From Paraburkholderia tagetis (GTDB lineage: Bacteria; Pseudomonadota; Gammaproteobacteria; Burkholderiales; Burkholderiaceae), in NCBI RefSeq assembly GCF_022213065.1, contig NZ_JAKLJA010000007.1, positions 1-64,000 on the forward strand: a stretch of 64,000 nucleotides of DNA, read 5' to 3'. A model generated the notes under the pieces. It searched no databases and was not told where the DNA came from. It worked only from the letters and a program-made list of their open reading frames with translations. Numbering within the stretch: position 1 is the stretch's first letter; each line of letters begins with the position of its first letter. The position numbers and the translations under genes were made by a program. Positions 26,283 through 34,848 of the stretch are shown piece after piece.

Positions 26283-27155
26283 GTGTCCCAATCGGAATCA
26301 GAAGCACCTCAAGCCTTGCCGCTCGAAGCGTGGCTCGACAAGACCGAAACGCTCACCGACGAAATCACGTCGTTTCCGCTGCGCGCGCTCGCGGCGACAC
26401 TCGACCGCGATGCGCCCGGCAACGTCGTGCCGCCGCTGTGGCACTGGCTCTACTTCCTGCCGGTGGCGCCGCTCGCGCAAGTGGGCCCGGACGGCCACCC
26501 GAAGCGCGGCGGTTTCTTGCCGCCGGTCGCGCTGCCGCGCCGCATGTGGGCGGGTGGCCGCCTCACGTTCCATGCGCCGCTGCGCGCGGGCGAGACGGCG
26601 CAGCGCACTTCGACGATCGCCAGTATCGAAGACAAGACCGGGCGCAGCGGCCGGCTCGTGTTCGTGACGGTGCAACATCGTTACGGAGCATTGCACGATC
26701 CGGCGGGTGCAGTGTGCATCGAGGAAGAGCACGACATCGTTTATCGCGACGCTCCGCAGCCCGGCGCGAGCGCGCCGAAACCCATCCTGGCGCCTGCGGG
26801 AAATACATGGTCGCGCACGCTCGTGGCCGACGCCGTGATGCTGTTCCGCTATTCGGCGCTCACCTTCAACGGTCATCGCATTCACTACGATTTTCCGTAT
26901 GTCACGCAGGAAGAGGGCTATCCGGGGCTCATCGTGCACGGCCCGCTCATCGCCACGTTGCTGCTCGATCTCGTGCACCGCGAGCGTCCGGACGCGACCG
27001 TCGCTTCGTTTGCGTTTCGCGCCGTGCGTCCGACGTTCGGCGGCAATGCGTTCACGTTGTGCGGCAAGCCGGCCGAAGATGGCCGCTCGGTTGAACTCTG
27101 GGCCAAGGACCACGAGGGCTATCTGACGATGCAGGCCACCGCGACCTTTGCATGA
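26283..27155 (+). CDS. FAS1-like / HTD2 dehydratase (mesaconyl-C4-CoA hydratase-like)
   Basis: A 290-residue hot-dog protein. It resembles mesaconyl-C4-CoA hydratases and fungal HTD2: PLWHWLYFLP, ...RRMWAGGRLTFH and the C-terminal active-site-like FNGHRIHYDFPYVTQEEGYPGLIVHGPL. The reaction would be hydration or dehydration of a branched or dicarboxylic acyl-CoA. GTG 26283 is the likely start because GGAGG ends six bases before; ATG 26277 abuts that site. It follows the citryl-CoA-lyase-like gene by 51 bp, which fits a hydratase-lyase sequence of reactions. Confidence 0.88.
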   Translation: MSQSESEAPQALPLEAWLDKTETLTDEITSFPLRALAATLDRDAPGNVVPPLWHWLYFLPVAPLAQVGPDGHPKRGGFLPPVALPRRMWAGGRLTFHAPLRAGETAQRTSTIASIEDKTGRSGRLVFVTVQHRYGALHDPAGAVCIEEEHDIVYRDAPQPGASAPKPILAPAGNTWSRTLVADAVMLFRYSALTFNGHRIHYDFPYVTQEEGYPGLIVHGPLIATLLLDLVHRERPDATVASFAFRAVRPTFGGNAFTLCGKPAEDGRSVELWAKDHEGYLTMQATATFA

Positions 27156-27189
27156 GTCAAACCTTCGAACGCATACCGCACAAGCCGTC

Positions 27190-28668
27190 ATGCAAACCGA
27201 CACTCAAGCAGCAATGCATCCAGCCATGATCGATCATCCCAGCCGCACGCTTGCGGCCTTTGCCGCCACGCTCGACTTCGACGCCATCCCCGCGATGGTG
27301 GTCGAGCGCACCGTCAACCTCTATGTGGACTGGCTCGGCTCCGCGCTCGGCGGCAAGGGCGCGCGCCCCGTCGAAACCATTGCGCGTTTCGCTCGCGCGG
27401 CGCACGGCGCGCCGAGTCCTCAAGATACGTGCGATGTCGTGATCGACCGCAGCCGCAGCACGCCCTATTTCGCGGCGATGATGAACGCGGCCGCCTCGCA
27501 TTTCGTCGAGCAGGACGACGTGCACAACGGCTCCGTGCTGCATCCCGCAACCGTGGTGTTCCCGGTTGCGCTCGCGCTCGCTCAGGCGATGGGCGCTTCG
27601 GGGCGCGAGTTCATCGCGGCTTCGGTGGCGGGCTATGAAGTGGGCATCCGCGTCGGCGAATTCATGGGGCGTTCGCACTACAAAATATTTCATACGACCG
27701 GCACGGTGGGCACGATTGCGGCGGTAGCGGCCGCGGGGCGCCTCCTGAAGCTCACGCCCGGGCAGATGCTCGACGCGTTCGGCTCGGCGGGCACCCAGGC
27801 CAGCGGCCTGTGGGAGTTCCTGCGCGACGCGGCCGACTCCAAGCAACTGCACACGGCCATGGCCGCCGCCAACGGGCTGATGGCCGCCCAGCTTGCCGCC
27901 GATGGCTTTCGCGGCGCGCAGCGCATTCTCGAAGGCGCGCAGGGCATGGCTGCGGGCATGTCGAGCGACGCCGACCCGGCGAAGCTCGTCGACCGTCTCG
28001 GCGAACGCTGGGCGACCGTCGAGACCTCGTTCAAGTATCACGCGGCCTGCCGCCATACGCATCCGGCTGCCGATGCGTTGCTCGCCGCGATGACCGGGCA
28101 TCGGCTCGCGCCCGACGACATTGCCGCCGTGACCGCTCACGTGCATCAGGGCGCCATCGACGTGTTGGGCAGCGTGACGGTGCCCAACACGGTCCACCAG
28201 GCGAAGTTCAATATGGGCACGGTGCTGGGCCTGTGCGCGTATCGCGGCTATGCGGGTGTGAACGAGTTCGAGCACGGCTACGCGCAAGCGGAGATCGCCG
28301 CATTCCGCGAGCGCGTGACGATGGCGTTCGACGAAGAAGTGGATCGCGCGTATCCGGCGCGCTGGATCGGCAAGGTCACCGTGACCACGCGCGACGGCCG
28401 CACGCTGCACGCGCGCGTGGACGAGCCCAAGGGCGACCCCGGCAACACGCTCTCGCGCGAAGAGCTGGCGACGAAGTTCGTGCGTCTTGCGGCGTTCTCG
28501 CATGCGGCGAGCGAAGGCGAGGCGCGTGCGTTGCTCGATGCCGCGTGGCGCATTGCCGATGCCGGACGCGTGGGCGCGTTGTTTGGTGCGAGCGATGTGA
28601 GAGATGTGCGCGATGTAAGCGATGTTTCGGGCGCAGGCGCGAACGCCGCTTCGAAGGTGCGCGCGTGA
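27190..28668 (+). CDS. MmgE/PrpD-family protein (2-methylcitrate dehydratase-like)
   Basis: A 492-residue cytosolic MmgE/PrpD protein, typically a dehydratase or epimerase of tricarboxylates, as in 2-methylcitrate dehydratase. Landmarks are FVEQDDVHNGSVLHP, SHYKIFHTTGTVGTIAAVAA, and ETSFKYHAACRHTHPA, which match the conserved family blocks. The start is uncertain: ATG 27190, 27214 or 27226 are all in frame and none has a good SD; the frame is open to 27148. The C-terminal ~15 residues hold a 9-bp repeat (DVRDVRDVSDVSG). It may work with the lyase two genes earlier on a citrate-like skeleton. Confidence 0.88.
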   Translation: MQTDTQAAMHPAMIDHPSRTLAAFAATLDFDAIPAMVVERTVNLYVDWLGSALGGKGARPVETIARFARAAHGAPSPQDTCDVVIDRSRSTPYFAAMMNAAASHFVEQDDVHNGSVLHPATVVFPVALALAQAMGASGREFIAASVAGYEVGIRVGEFMGRSHYKIFHTTGTVGTIAAVAAAGRLLKLTPGQMLDAFGSAGTQASGLWEFLRDAADSKQLHTAMAAANGLMAAQLAADGFRGAQRILEGAQGMAAGMSSDADPAKLVDRLGERWATVETSFKYHAACRHTHPAADALLAAMTGHRLAPDDIAAVTAHVHQGAIDVLGSVTVPNTVHQAKFNMGTVLGLCAYRGYAGVNEFEHGYAQAEIAAFRERVTMAFDEEVDRAYPARWIGKVTVTTRDGRTLHARVDEPKGDPGNTLSREELATKFVRLAAFSHAASEGEARALLDAAWRIADAGRVGALFGASDVRDVRDVSDVSGAGANAASKVRA

Positions 28669-28675
28669 CGATGCG

Positions 28676-29698
28676 TCAGCTTTTCCGCGTCGACGATGCC
28701 GAAGGTGTGGAAGGCCGCGGGCGCATGAAACGCAGCGCGAAGCGCACGAGCTTCGGCATCGTCTCCGGGCGCAGTAGACGCGTGTCGTAGCCCGAGAAGC
28801 GCCGGTCGTTTTCCTCCAGGCACAGACACATGAGGTCCGGCACGTTGATGTCCACGTCCGAGACCGACTGCGCGCCATTCACCGTGAAGTTGTTGTCCTG
28901 CTGATGCTCGTTGCCCTCGGCGTCCATCGTGCGTGCGAGGCCGATGCGCTCCCAGCCGAGAAAAGCCCACACGCGCGCCACTTTCAGTTCGAAGGCGATG
29001 CGCCGCCACCACGAAAGCCGCGCACGGTGCCACGCGACCCAGTTCGCGAACAGCAGGATATGGCGGCATTCCTCCTGCATCACGGGCTCGAACGTGTCGA
29101 TGAGTTCGGGTGGAAAAAGCCCCGAGCGCCGCGCGACTTCGAAAAGGCCGAACGCGAAGAAGCTGTCCACGCACTCGCTGTAGCCCGTCACCAGATAGGC
29201 CCATTCGGCATCCTTAGGATAGACGTAGGGCGGCTCGCTCGCGAGCACGATGCCATAGGCCTGCACCATGCGCGAAAGCACTTCCTTATGGCGGTTTTCT
29301 TCCCAGGCGTTGAGCGCGAGTACGGCGCGCATGTCGGCGTCGTCGACCGTCGCGGCGTAGGCCGCCATGCGTAGTCGCGCCTTGCCCTCGGTCTGCACCG
29401 CGATGTCCCAGATCGGCAACTCGACGATGCGCTTGAGCGCGGCGGGCTCGAGCGAAGGCCATTCGAGCACCGAGGGCCGGTACGGGTTGAAGGTCTCGCG
29501 AAACATGCGGCAGGTCTCGCGGCGGTGCACGTCGGAACCGGGCACGAGGGGGCCATGTTCGCGGCTCGTCCAGTGGCGTGTGTTGTGCTCGGCGGCGTCG
29601 AGCGTCGCGCGGTCGGGGCGCTCGCTCGGCAGTTGCGGCGCATTGAAATCAGGGATTAATTGCGCCGTATCGAAGGCTTCGAGTACCTGAACGTCCAT
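28676..29698 (-). CDS. ferritin-like diiron protein, unknown substrate
   Basis: A 340-residue protein with two helical EExxH-type metal motifs, WEENRHKEV (about residue 131) and MQEECRHILLF (about 206), the layout of ferritin-like diiron proteins. It is convergent with the MmgE/PrpD gene, with only seven bases between stops. No precise family member is recognised. It could be a diiron oxygenase or oxidase belonging to the same catabolic function, or an unrelated neighbour. The start ATG 29698 (MDVQVLEAFD) is the only credible one; upstream DNA is non-coding. Confidence 0.8.
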   Translation of the reverse strand: MDVQVLEAFDTAQLIPDFNAPQLPSERPDRATLDAAEHNTRHWTSREHGPLVPGSDVHRRETCRMFRETFNPYRPSVLEWPSLEPAALKRIVELPIWDIAVQTEGKARLRMAAYAATVDDADMRAVLALNAWEENRHKEVLSRMVQAYGIVLASEPPYVYPKDAEWAYLVTGYSECVDSFFAFGLFEVARRSGLFPPELIDTFEPVMQEECRHILLFANWVAWHRARLSWWRRIAFELKVARVWAFLGWERIGLARTMDAEGNEHQQDNNFTVNGAQSVSDVDINVPDLMCLCLEENDRRFSGYDTRLLRPETMPKLVRFALRFMRPRPSTPSASSTRKS

Positions 29699-30162
29699 CT
29701 GAAAGCATCCCCAGAGAAGGCTTGTGGCGGTGGTCGTGTCGTACGGTTATCGCGTCGGGCGAGGCAATTGTGTCATCGATGCGCCGAAGCCGGTGCGGAA
29801 CTTGACGTGCGTGCTGCATCGATTGCAGAACGGGCTGCAAACGCGCGGCACAACGCGCGTTGTTCGAGCGCCATTGTAAGGGGAGGAGGCAAGACGGATG
29901 CTGCTACGTGCCACTGACTTTCGCGCAGCAGCAGTTCGCTGTGCATTGCGGACGTTGTCGTTGTTATCGCTGTTTCAAAGCGCTGAACGACTGCCGAGTG
30001 TATTTCAATGAATTGAATAATCGCCGCGCGCGCTTTTATTTTTGTCGGACATTTATCGGACATGTTATGGGCGGCTGCTTACTCGAAAAAGCTGGCGTGT
30101 CAGCTAGCGTGTCGCCTCGTGCCCACACATCGCGTGTGAGCACGACGCTTTGCCATCGCGCG
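29699..30162. other. intergenic region with lower GC
   Basis: About 464 bp without a convincing gene; 29880-30070 is visibly poorer in GC than the surroundings. It must carry the promoter of the diiron gene. Short frames here lack family features, SD sites and codon bias. No hairpin of note. Confidence 0.6.
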
Positions 30163-30789
30163 TCAGCGCAACTGGGCGAATGCGATGAAGAGCACCATGC
30201 CGCCGATCGCACCGTCGAGCACGCGCCATGCGCCGGCGCGCCGGAACAGCGGGGCGAGCACGCGCGCACCGTAACCGAGACCGATGAACCATACCGCGCT
30301 CACGCACATCGCGCCGATCGCGAACGCGAGCCGGCTGCCTTGTGGCTCGCGGGCGCCGGCCGTGCCGATCAGCAGAAACGTGTCGAGGTAGACATGCGGA
30401 TTGAGCCAGGTGAACGCGAGCGTCATCAGGATGATCGGCCAGGCGCGCTGCACGCGCGTCTCAGGCGCCTCTTGCGCGTTCGCCGTTTCGAGCACGGCAT
30501 GTGTGGGCTTCACCGCGCGCCGCAGCGCGCCGATGCCGAACCACACAAGCCACGCGAGCCCGACATAAAGCACGACATGCACGAAGGTGGGATAGCGCTC
30601 GACGAGCGCGGAAGCGCCGCCCACCCCCGCGCCGATCAGGATGAAATCGGAGAGCGTGCAGAGCAGCACGATCTTGCCGACGTGCGAGCGCAGGATGCCC
30701 TGGCGCAGCACGAAGGCGTTCTGTGCGCCAATGGTGACGATGAGCGAGGCGCAGAGCGCCGCGCCGTGCGAAAAAGCGAGCCAGTTCAT
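30163..30789 (-). CDS. argO: LysE/ArgO-family amino acid exporter
   Basis: A 208-residue inner-membrane exporter of basic amino acids. The protein has six hydrophobic segments and the family signature GAQNAFVLRQG (about 24-34) plus FTWLNPHVYLDTFLLIG near 140. ATG 30789 is chosen; an extension to 30831 is not family-like. It is divergent from an ArgP-type LysR gene 192 bp away, the standard arrangement where ArgP activates argO when arginine is high. The symbol follows this layout and the family; LysE is equally correct by activity. Confidence 0.92.
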   Translation of the reverse strand: MNWLAFSHGAALCASLIVTIGAQNAFVLRQGILRSHVGKIVLLCTLSDFILIGAGVGGASALVERYPTFVHVVLYVGLAWLVWFGIGALRRAVKPTHAVLETANAQEAPETRVQRAWPIILMTLAFTWLNPHVYLDTFLLIGTAGAREPQGSRLAFAIGAMCVSAVWFIGLGYGARVLAPLFRRAGAWRVLDGAIGGMVLFIAFAQLR

Positions 30790-30981
30790 GATCGTTGCGC
30801 GGCCAGTGGCCGAAATAGGGGCGCAAGGCACAACGTGACGGAACGCGTCGCATCGACAGAGCGGGCGAGCGGACCGGGACGTTGTGGCGGGCGCGTGGAC
30901 AGAGGAAGCAAACAGCGTTAGTCTGCCGCCGTGGCCTGCTTAAGCAAAGCTCATTTTATTAAACCGGATTAAGGAATGCTA

Positions 30982-31890
30982 ATGCTAGACTATGCGCTGC
31001 TCGACGCGCTTGCCGCCGTGGTCAGGCACGGATCGTTCGACCGCGCGGCCGGCGCGCTCAACGTCACGCCATCGGCGGTCTCACAGCGCGTGAAGCTGCT
31101 GGAGGAGCGCGTGGGCGCCGTGCTCGTGAAGCGCGGCCAGCCCTGCGTGGCCACGGCGGCGGGCGCGCTGCTGTGCCGCCACACCGAGCGCGTGCAATTG
31201 CTCGAAGCGGAGTTGGGCGGCGGCATGCCCACGGTCGCCGGGGCACTCGACGCGTCGCGCCCCACGCTGCGCGTCGCGGTCAACGACGACAGCGTGGGCA
31301 CCTGGTTTATCGACGCAGTGGCGGGCTTCTGTGTCGAGCGCGGCATTCTGCTCGATCTCGTGATCGACGATCAGGACCATACCGCGCAGCGTATGCGCGA
31401 CGGCAGCGTGCAGGGCGCGGTGACAACCCAGGCCGAGCCCGTGCAAGGCTGCCGCTCGACGCGGCTTGGGCGCATGCGCTACCTCGCGGTCTGCTCGCCG
31501 GCCTTTTTCGAGCGCTATTTTTCCGCGGGCGTGGGACGCGAGGCGCTGCGCCGCGCGCCGTGCGTGGAGTTCAATCCCAAAGATCAGCTACAAAAGCGCT
31601 TCGTGCGGCGTATCACGCGTGCGCAGGTGGACGCGCCGCTGCACTGGATTCCACATGTGGCGGGTTTTCTGCGCTGCTGCATGAGCGGGCTGGGGTGGGG
31701 GATGTGCCCCGAGCGCATGATCGCGCCACACCTCGCGCGCGGCGAGCTCGTCGAACTCACGCCGGGACGCGCGCTCGACGTCGAGCTGTATTGGCAAAGC
31801 TGGCGTCTGTCGATCGGCTGGCTCGACGATTTCGGCACAATGCTCAAGCGCCGCGCGGCCGAATTTCTCGATCAAGGGCGCGGGGCCTGA
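30982..31890 (+). CDS. argP: LysR-family regulator ArgP (IciA-like)
   Basis: A 302-residue LysR protein. The helix-turn-helix (GSFDRAAGALNVTPSAVSQR) and effector domain match ArgP, which controls the divergent basic-amino-acid exporter. Start ATG 30982 is favoured since AAGGA ends six bases before it; ATG 30976, six bases upstream, directly follows the SD. Divergent to the LysE-like gene. LysR-type binding should lie between 30789 and 30982, but no obvious palindrome was pinned down. Confidence 0.9.
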   Translation: MLDYALLDALAAVVRHGSFDRAAGALNVTPSAVSQRVKLLEERVGAVLVKRGQPCVATAAGALLCRHTERVQLLEAELGGGMPTVAGALDASRPTLRVAVNDDSVGTWFIDAVAGFCVERGILLDLVIDDQDHTAQRMRDGSVQGAVTTQAEPVQGCRSTRLGRMRYLAVCSPAFFERYFSAGVGREALRRAPCVEFNPKDQLQKRFVRRITRAQVDAPLHWIPHVAGFLRCCMSGLGWGMCPERMIAPHLARGELVELTPGRALDVELYWQSWRLSIGWLDDFGTMLKRRAAEFLDQGRGA

Positions 31891-32802
31891 CGCCTGGCGC
31901 CGCTTCGATGAATCCCGCTGTGAAGCACACGCTAGGAAGCCGGCTTGGCCAGCCTGAATCGTTGCGCGTCCAACTGCTGCGCCGGCCTGGGTGTCTGCCG
32001 CAACGCAAGCGGCGCCGCCCGGTGTCGATCGACCATTACGCAAGCTTGTATGCCATTCGCGCGCGTATTAGACGTCAATTGAATTGTTAATTTCGATTGG
32101 GAATCAGGTTGCTTCTGTTGCTATTGCTCGAGCCTCACCGATTCGGTGCATTCGCAGTGGGTATTCATGCTGACACATAGCGGTACCTGGGAGGTGCATG
32201 GCAAAACGGTTAAAGCACAATTTATTTTCGATTAATACCTCATGAAATAGAGGCGAGTCTCGAATTCCTGTTCTCCAGGGATCCGCATGCCATGTGCGAC
32301 AATTCCCGCCTCCGGTTGCTTTGCACAATGCGAAATCTCAATATGCGTATGTCATGAAACGGACATGCGTTTCATTGATCGCACAGCGGCAACCAGTAAG
32401 AGCGGTGCTGCGGCGATAGCGCCCGGTGATGGTCGTGGCGCCCGCAGAGGCCTGCCCGGCGTAGAGGTGCCGCGTGCCTTTGCATGGCGCGCAATGGTAT
32501 TGCCCGTGCCTTGCCATCTAAGACGCAGTGGGGCGCGTCTCCGGTTATTTTTTCCGGGTGGGAAATGTTAAAGATCAACAGATCGGCAAAAAAGTCGCGC
32601 GAGTAAATGTAAAGAAACTACCATTGCTGCCTACAATTACGCCAGAAAGCTTGATGGGTTCATTTGTCTCGCATTCGGAAATTATCGTGTGAATATTCAG
32701 TTTTTTCTGTGGCTTGCGAGAATCGCACGCTATAATCCGGGCGTGGCAGAATGCTTATTCGACCGGCATATTTGAATCGTTTCCACGTGCACGAGGTGCA
32801 TT
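31891..32802. other. long lower-GC intergenic region upstream of the DUF3331 gene
   Basis: About 912 bp with no convincing gene. The parts 32040-32360 and 32570-32800 are clearly richer in A/T than neighbouring DNA, unlike ordinary intergenic DNA of this genome. Short frames such as 32287-32571 have mixed composition and no SD or homology signals. It could hold a promoter, a small RNA, or a decayed insert; nothing decisive is visible. Confidence 0.6.
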
Positions 32803-33276
32803 ATGACGAAATTAGATACCGGCAGCGCATGGCAACAAACCATTGATCTTCTGTCCGCCGCATCCGAGCCTGGCAGCTCGACCGGCGAGCCCGATTGCAT
32901 CAGGAGTTGCAAACCGGTACCCATCACGCGTAGCGCTTCGGAAGCGGCCAATCGGCGCCGCGCCACCGTGCGTTCGTGGGATGCTCAGGGCATCACTTTG
33001 ATCCGGCGTCATGATCCGGAAAGCATCACCGTCTGCTGGAGCGACGCCACATATGGGCGCTACTCCGACCAGTTGTGGCGGGTTTGCACCGCGCGCCGCA
33101 GCGCGGTTTGCGCGCTCACCGGCGAGAAGATCCGCCGCGGCGACGCCGTATTCCGCCCGAGCCCGAACCGCCGTCATCGTCCGGCCAACGCCGACGCGAT
33201 GATCCTCGCGAGCAAGCTGGACGCCTTTCCCAGCGGCGTCGTGGCTGCGCGTCTCGACGAGGCGCTCGCGGCGTAA
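32803..33276 (+). CDS. DUF3331-domain protein
   Basis: A 157-residue protein with the DUF3331 signature: the TVCWSDATYGRYSDQLWR region, CTARRSAVCALTGEKI, then RRGDAVFRPS and RPANADAMILAS. Function is unknown; the family is largely confined to Burkholderia relatives. Two Cys (CTARRSAVCALTG) could bind metal, which is speculation. ATG 32803 is preceded by ACGAGGTG, a weak SD. The promoter lies in the unusually low-GC upstream stretch. The C-terminal tail ends in Ala/Leu-rich residues. Confidence 0.82.
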   Translation: MTKLDTGSAWQQTIDLLSAASEPGSSTGEPDCIRSCKPVPITRSASEAANRRRATVRSWDAQGITLIRRHDPESITVCWSDATYGRYSDQLWRVCTARRSAVCALTGEKIRRGDAVFRPSPNRRHRPANADAMILASKLDAFPSGVVAARLDEALAA

Positions 33277-33298
33277 GTGCGGCTCGATGGCCGTATAA

Positions 33299-33340
33299 CG
33301 GTCCGCTATGGTCCGCATTATGGTCCGCCATGGTCCGCAG
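33299..33340. repeat. short tandem GGTCCGC(N)AT repeats
   Basis: Four loose copies of a 10-12-bp unit containing TGGTCCGC lie just after the DUF3331 stop. Non-coding. They resemble other micro-duplications in this window. Confidence 0.6.
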
Positions 33341-33543
33341 TACGGCGCACAAGGCGCAAAAAGCGGCCACTTGAGTGCCGCTTCCAGGTTGCAGCGGTGG
33401 GTCCAGCGGCAGGTCCGCTTCGAGCCTGCATCGATTACTCGATGCAGGCCGTGATCTTTTTATCGTCTTCAGTAGCCATCTCAGTGCCTTGCCTGCGTCG
33501 CTGACCCGCTGCCGGGCCAGCGAACTGCGCACTCATTCCGCCT

Positions 33544-34848
33544 TCATGCCGCCGGCTTCGTGCCGCCGTCTTCCGCCGTCTTGTCGCCGACGGTTTCGTC
33601 TTCGAGCGCTTCGCGTGTCTCGGGCATGACGAGCCAGACCATCAGCACCGCTGCCGCACCGGCCGCGGCGAGGCCGAGAAAGCTCACGGTATTGCCGAAG
33701 TGATCGGCGATGAAGCCCGCGAGCGCGGTGGAAAGCGTGGCGCCAATCCCCGCCGATAGCCCGAAGAGCCCGATGCACAGGTTGTAGCGTCCCTTGCCGC
33801 CCGCCACGTCGGCGGCGATGAGCGGCAGCATCACGCCGAACACAGCGGCCGAGAGGCCGTCGAGCATCTGCACCGGCACGAGGAAGTACGGGTTGCCGAC
33901 CGCGGCGAACAACAGCGCGCGTACCGGCAGGGCGCTAAAGCCGAGAATCAGCACCGGGCGGCGGCCCCAGTGCTGAGAGGTGCGGCCTACCCAAGGCGAC
34001 ATCAACGCAACGATCGCTTGCGGCACGATGATGCACGCCGCGATCACGAGCTGCACGTTGTCGCCCATGCCGGCCGTCACTTCGCCTGCCGCGAGGTTCA
34101 GCATCGCGGCGTTCGAGAGGTGGAACAGCACCACGCAGGCCGCGAAGGTCAGCATGCGCTTGTCGCGCAGCAAATCGAAGAGAGTCTCGCGCGGCTCGTC
34201 CGCGAGCGCGGCATGCGTGGCCGTCGTGGCTTTGTCGGCCTTGCCGTTTTTCAGGGGCCTGGGCGCGTTGGCGTGCTTGTCGTACTCGATCATGGCGAGC
34301 GCGACGAGCGCCGGAAGCGCGAGCGCCGCCGTGAGCCAGAACACCGCGCGCGGCGAGACGTACTCGCCGCACAGCCCCATCAGGCCCGCCGCGACCGCGC
34401 TGCCGATCGAGGCCCAGCGCGCGTTGCGCCCGAGCCGGTCGCCCAGGTTCTGGCGGCCCACCAGCGCCAGCGCGAGCGCCGCCATGGCCGGCACGAGCAT
34501 GCAGCTCGCGAAGCCATGGAAGACTTCGGCGGCCATCACCGGCACGACGGTCGGGCTCGAGGCGAGCAGCACCGCCGAGAGAATGATCGCGATGATCGCC
34601 CAGGCGGCGGCGGCTTTCTTGTTGCGCAGGGCGTCCACGGCTGCGCCGCCCGGCACCTGGCTCACCATCGCGCTGATCGTGCCCACCGAGAGCGCGAGGC
34701 CGATTTCGCCCTGGGTCCACTTGTGCGAAGCGAGATAGGAGGCGATGAACGGGCCGAAGCCGGTCTGCACGTTCGCGACGAAAAAGTTCAGCCAGTCGAG
34801 CGCGCGCACGCTTCGCAGACTGGGCGTGGGATGCGTCGTACCTCTCAT
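33544..34848 (-). CDS. MFS transporter
   Basis: A 434-residue inner-membrane protein with about 12 hydrophobic helices and the cytoplasmic loop typical of major facilitator transporters (FDLLRDKRMLTF between halves). The loop motif after helix 2 reads GGAAVDALRNKK, matching the GxxxDxxGRR position. Substrate is unknown. Its start ATG overlaps the stop of the lipoprotein gene upstream by four bases (ATGA), so the two are co-translated. The last ~25 residues are acidic. Confidence 0.88.
   Translation of the reverse strand: MRGTTHPTPSLRSVRALDWLNFFVANVQTGFGPFIASYLASHKWTQGEIGLALSVGTISAMVSQVPGGAAVDALRNKKAAAAWAIIAIILSAVLLASSPTVVPVMAAEVFHGFASCMLVPAMAALALALVGRQNLGDRLGRNARWASIGSAVAAGLMGLCGEYVSPRAVFWLTAALALPALVALAMIEYDKHANAPRPLKNGKADKATTATHAALADEPRETLFDLLRDKRMLTFAACVVLFHLSNAAMLNLAAGEVTAGMGDNVQLVIAACIIVPQAIVALMSPWVGRTSQHWGRRPVLILGFSALPVRALLFAAVGNPYFLVPVQMLDGLSAAVFGVMLPLIAADVAGGKGRYNLCIGLFGLSAGIGATLSTALAGFIADHFGNTVSFLGLAAAGAAAVLMVWLVMPETREALEDETVGDKTAEDGGTKPAA

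Noticed and set aside
32287..32571. 94-residue plus-strand frame in the low-GC intergenic region
   Set aside because: No SD, mixed codon use and no recognisable fold; likely chance.
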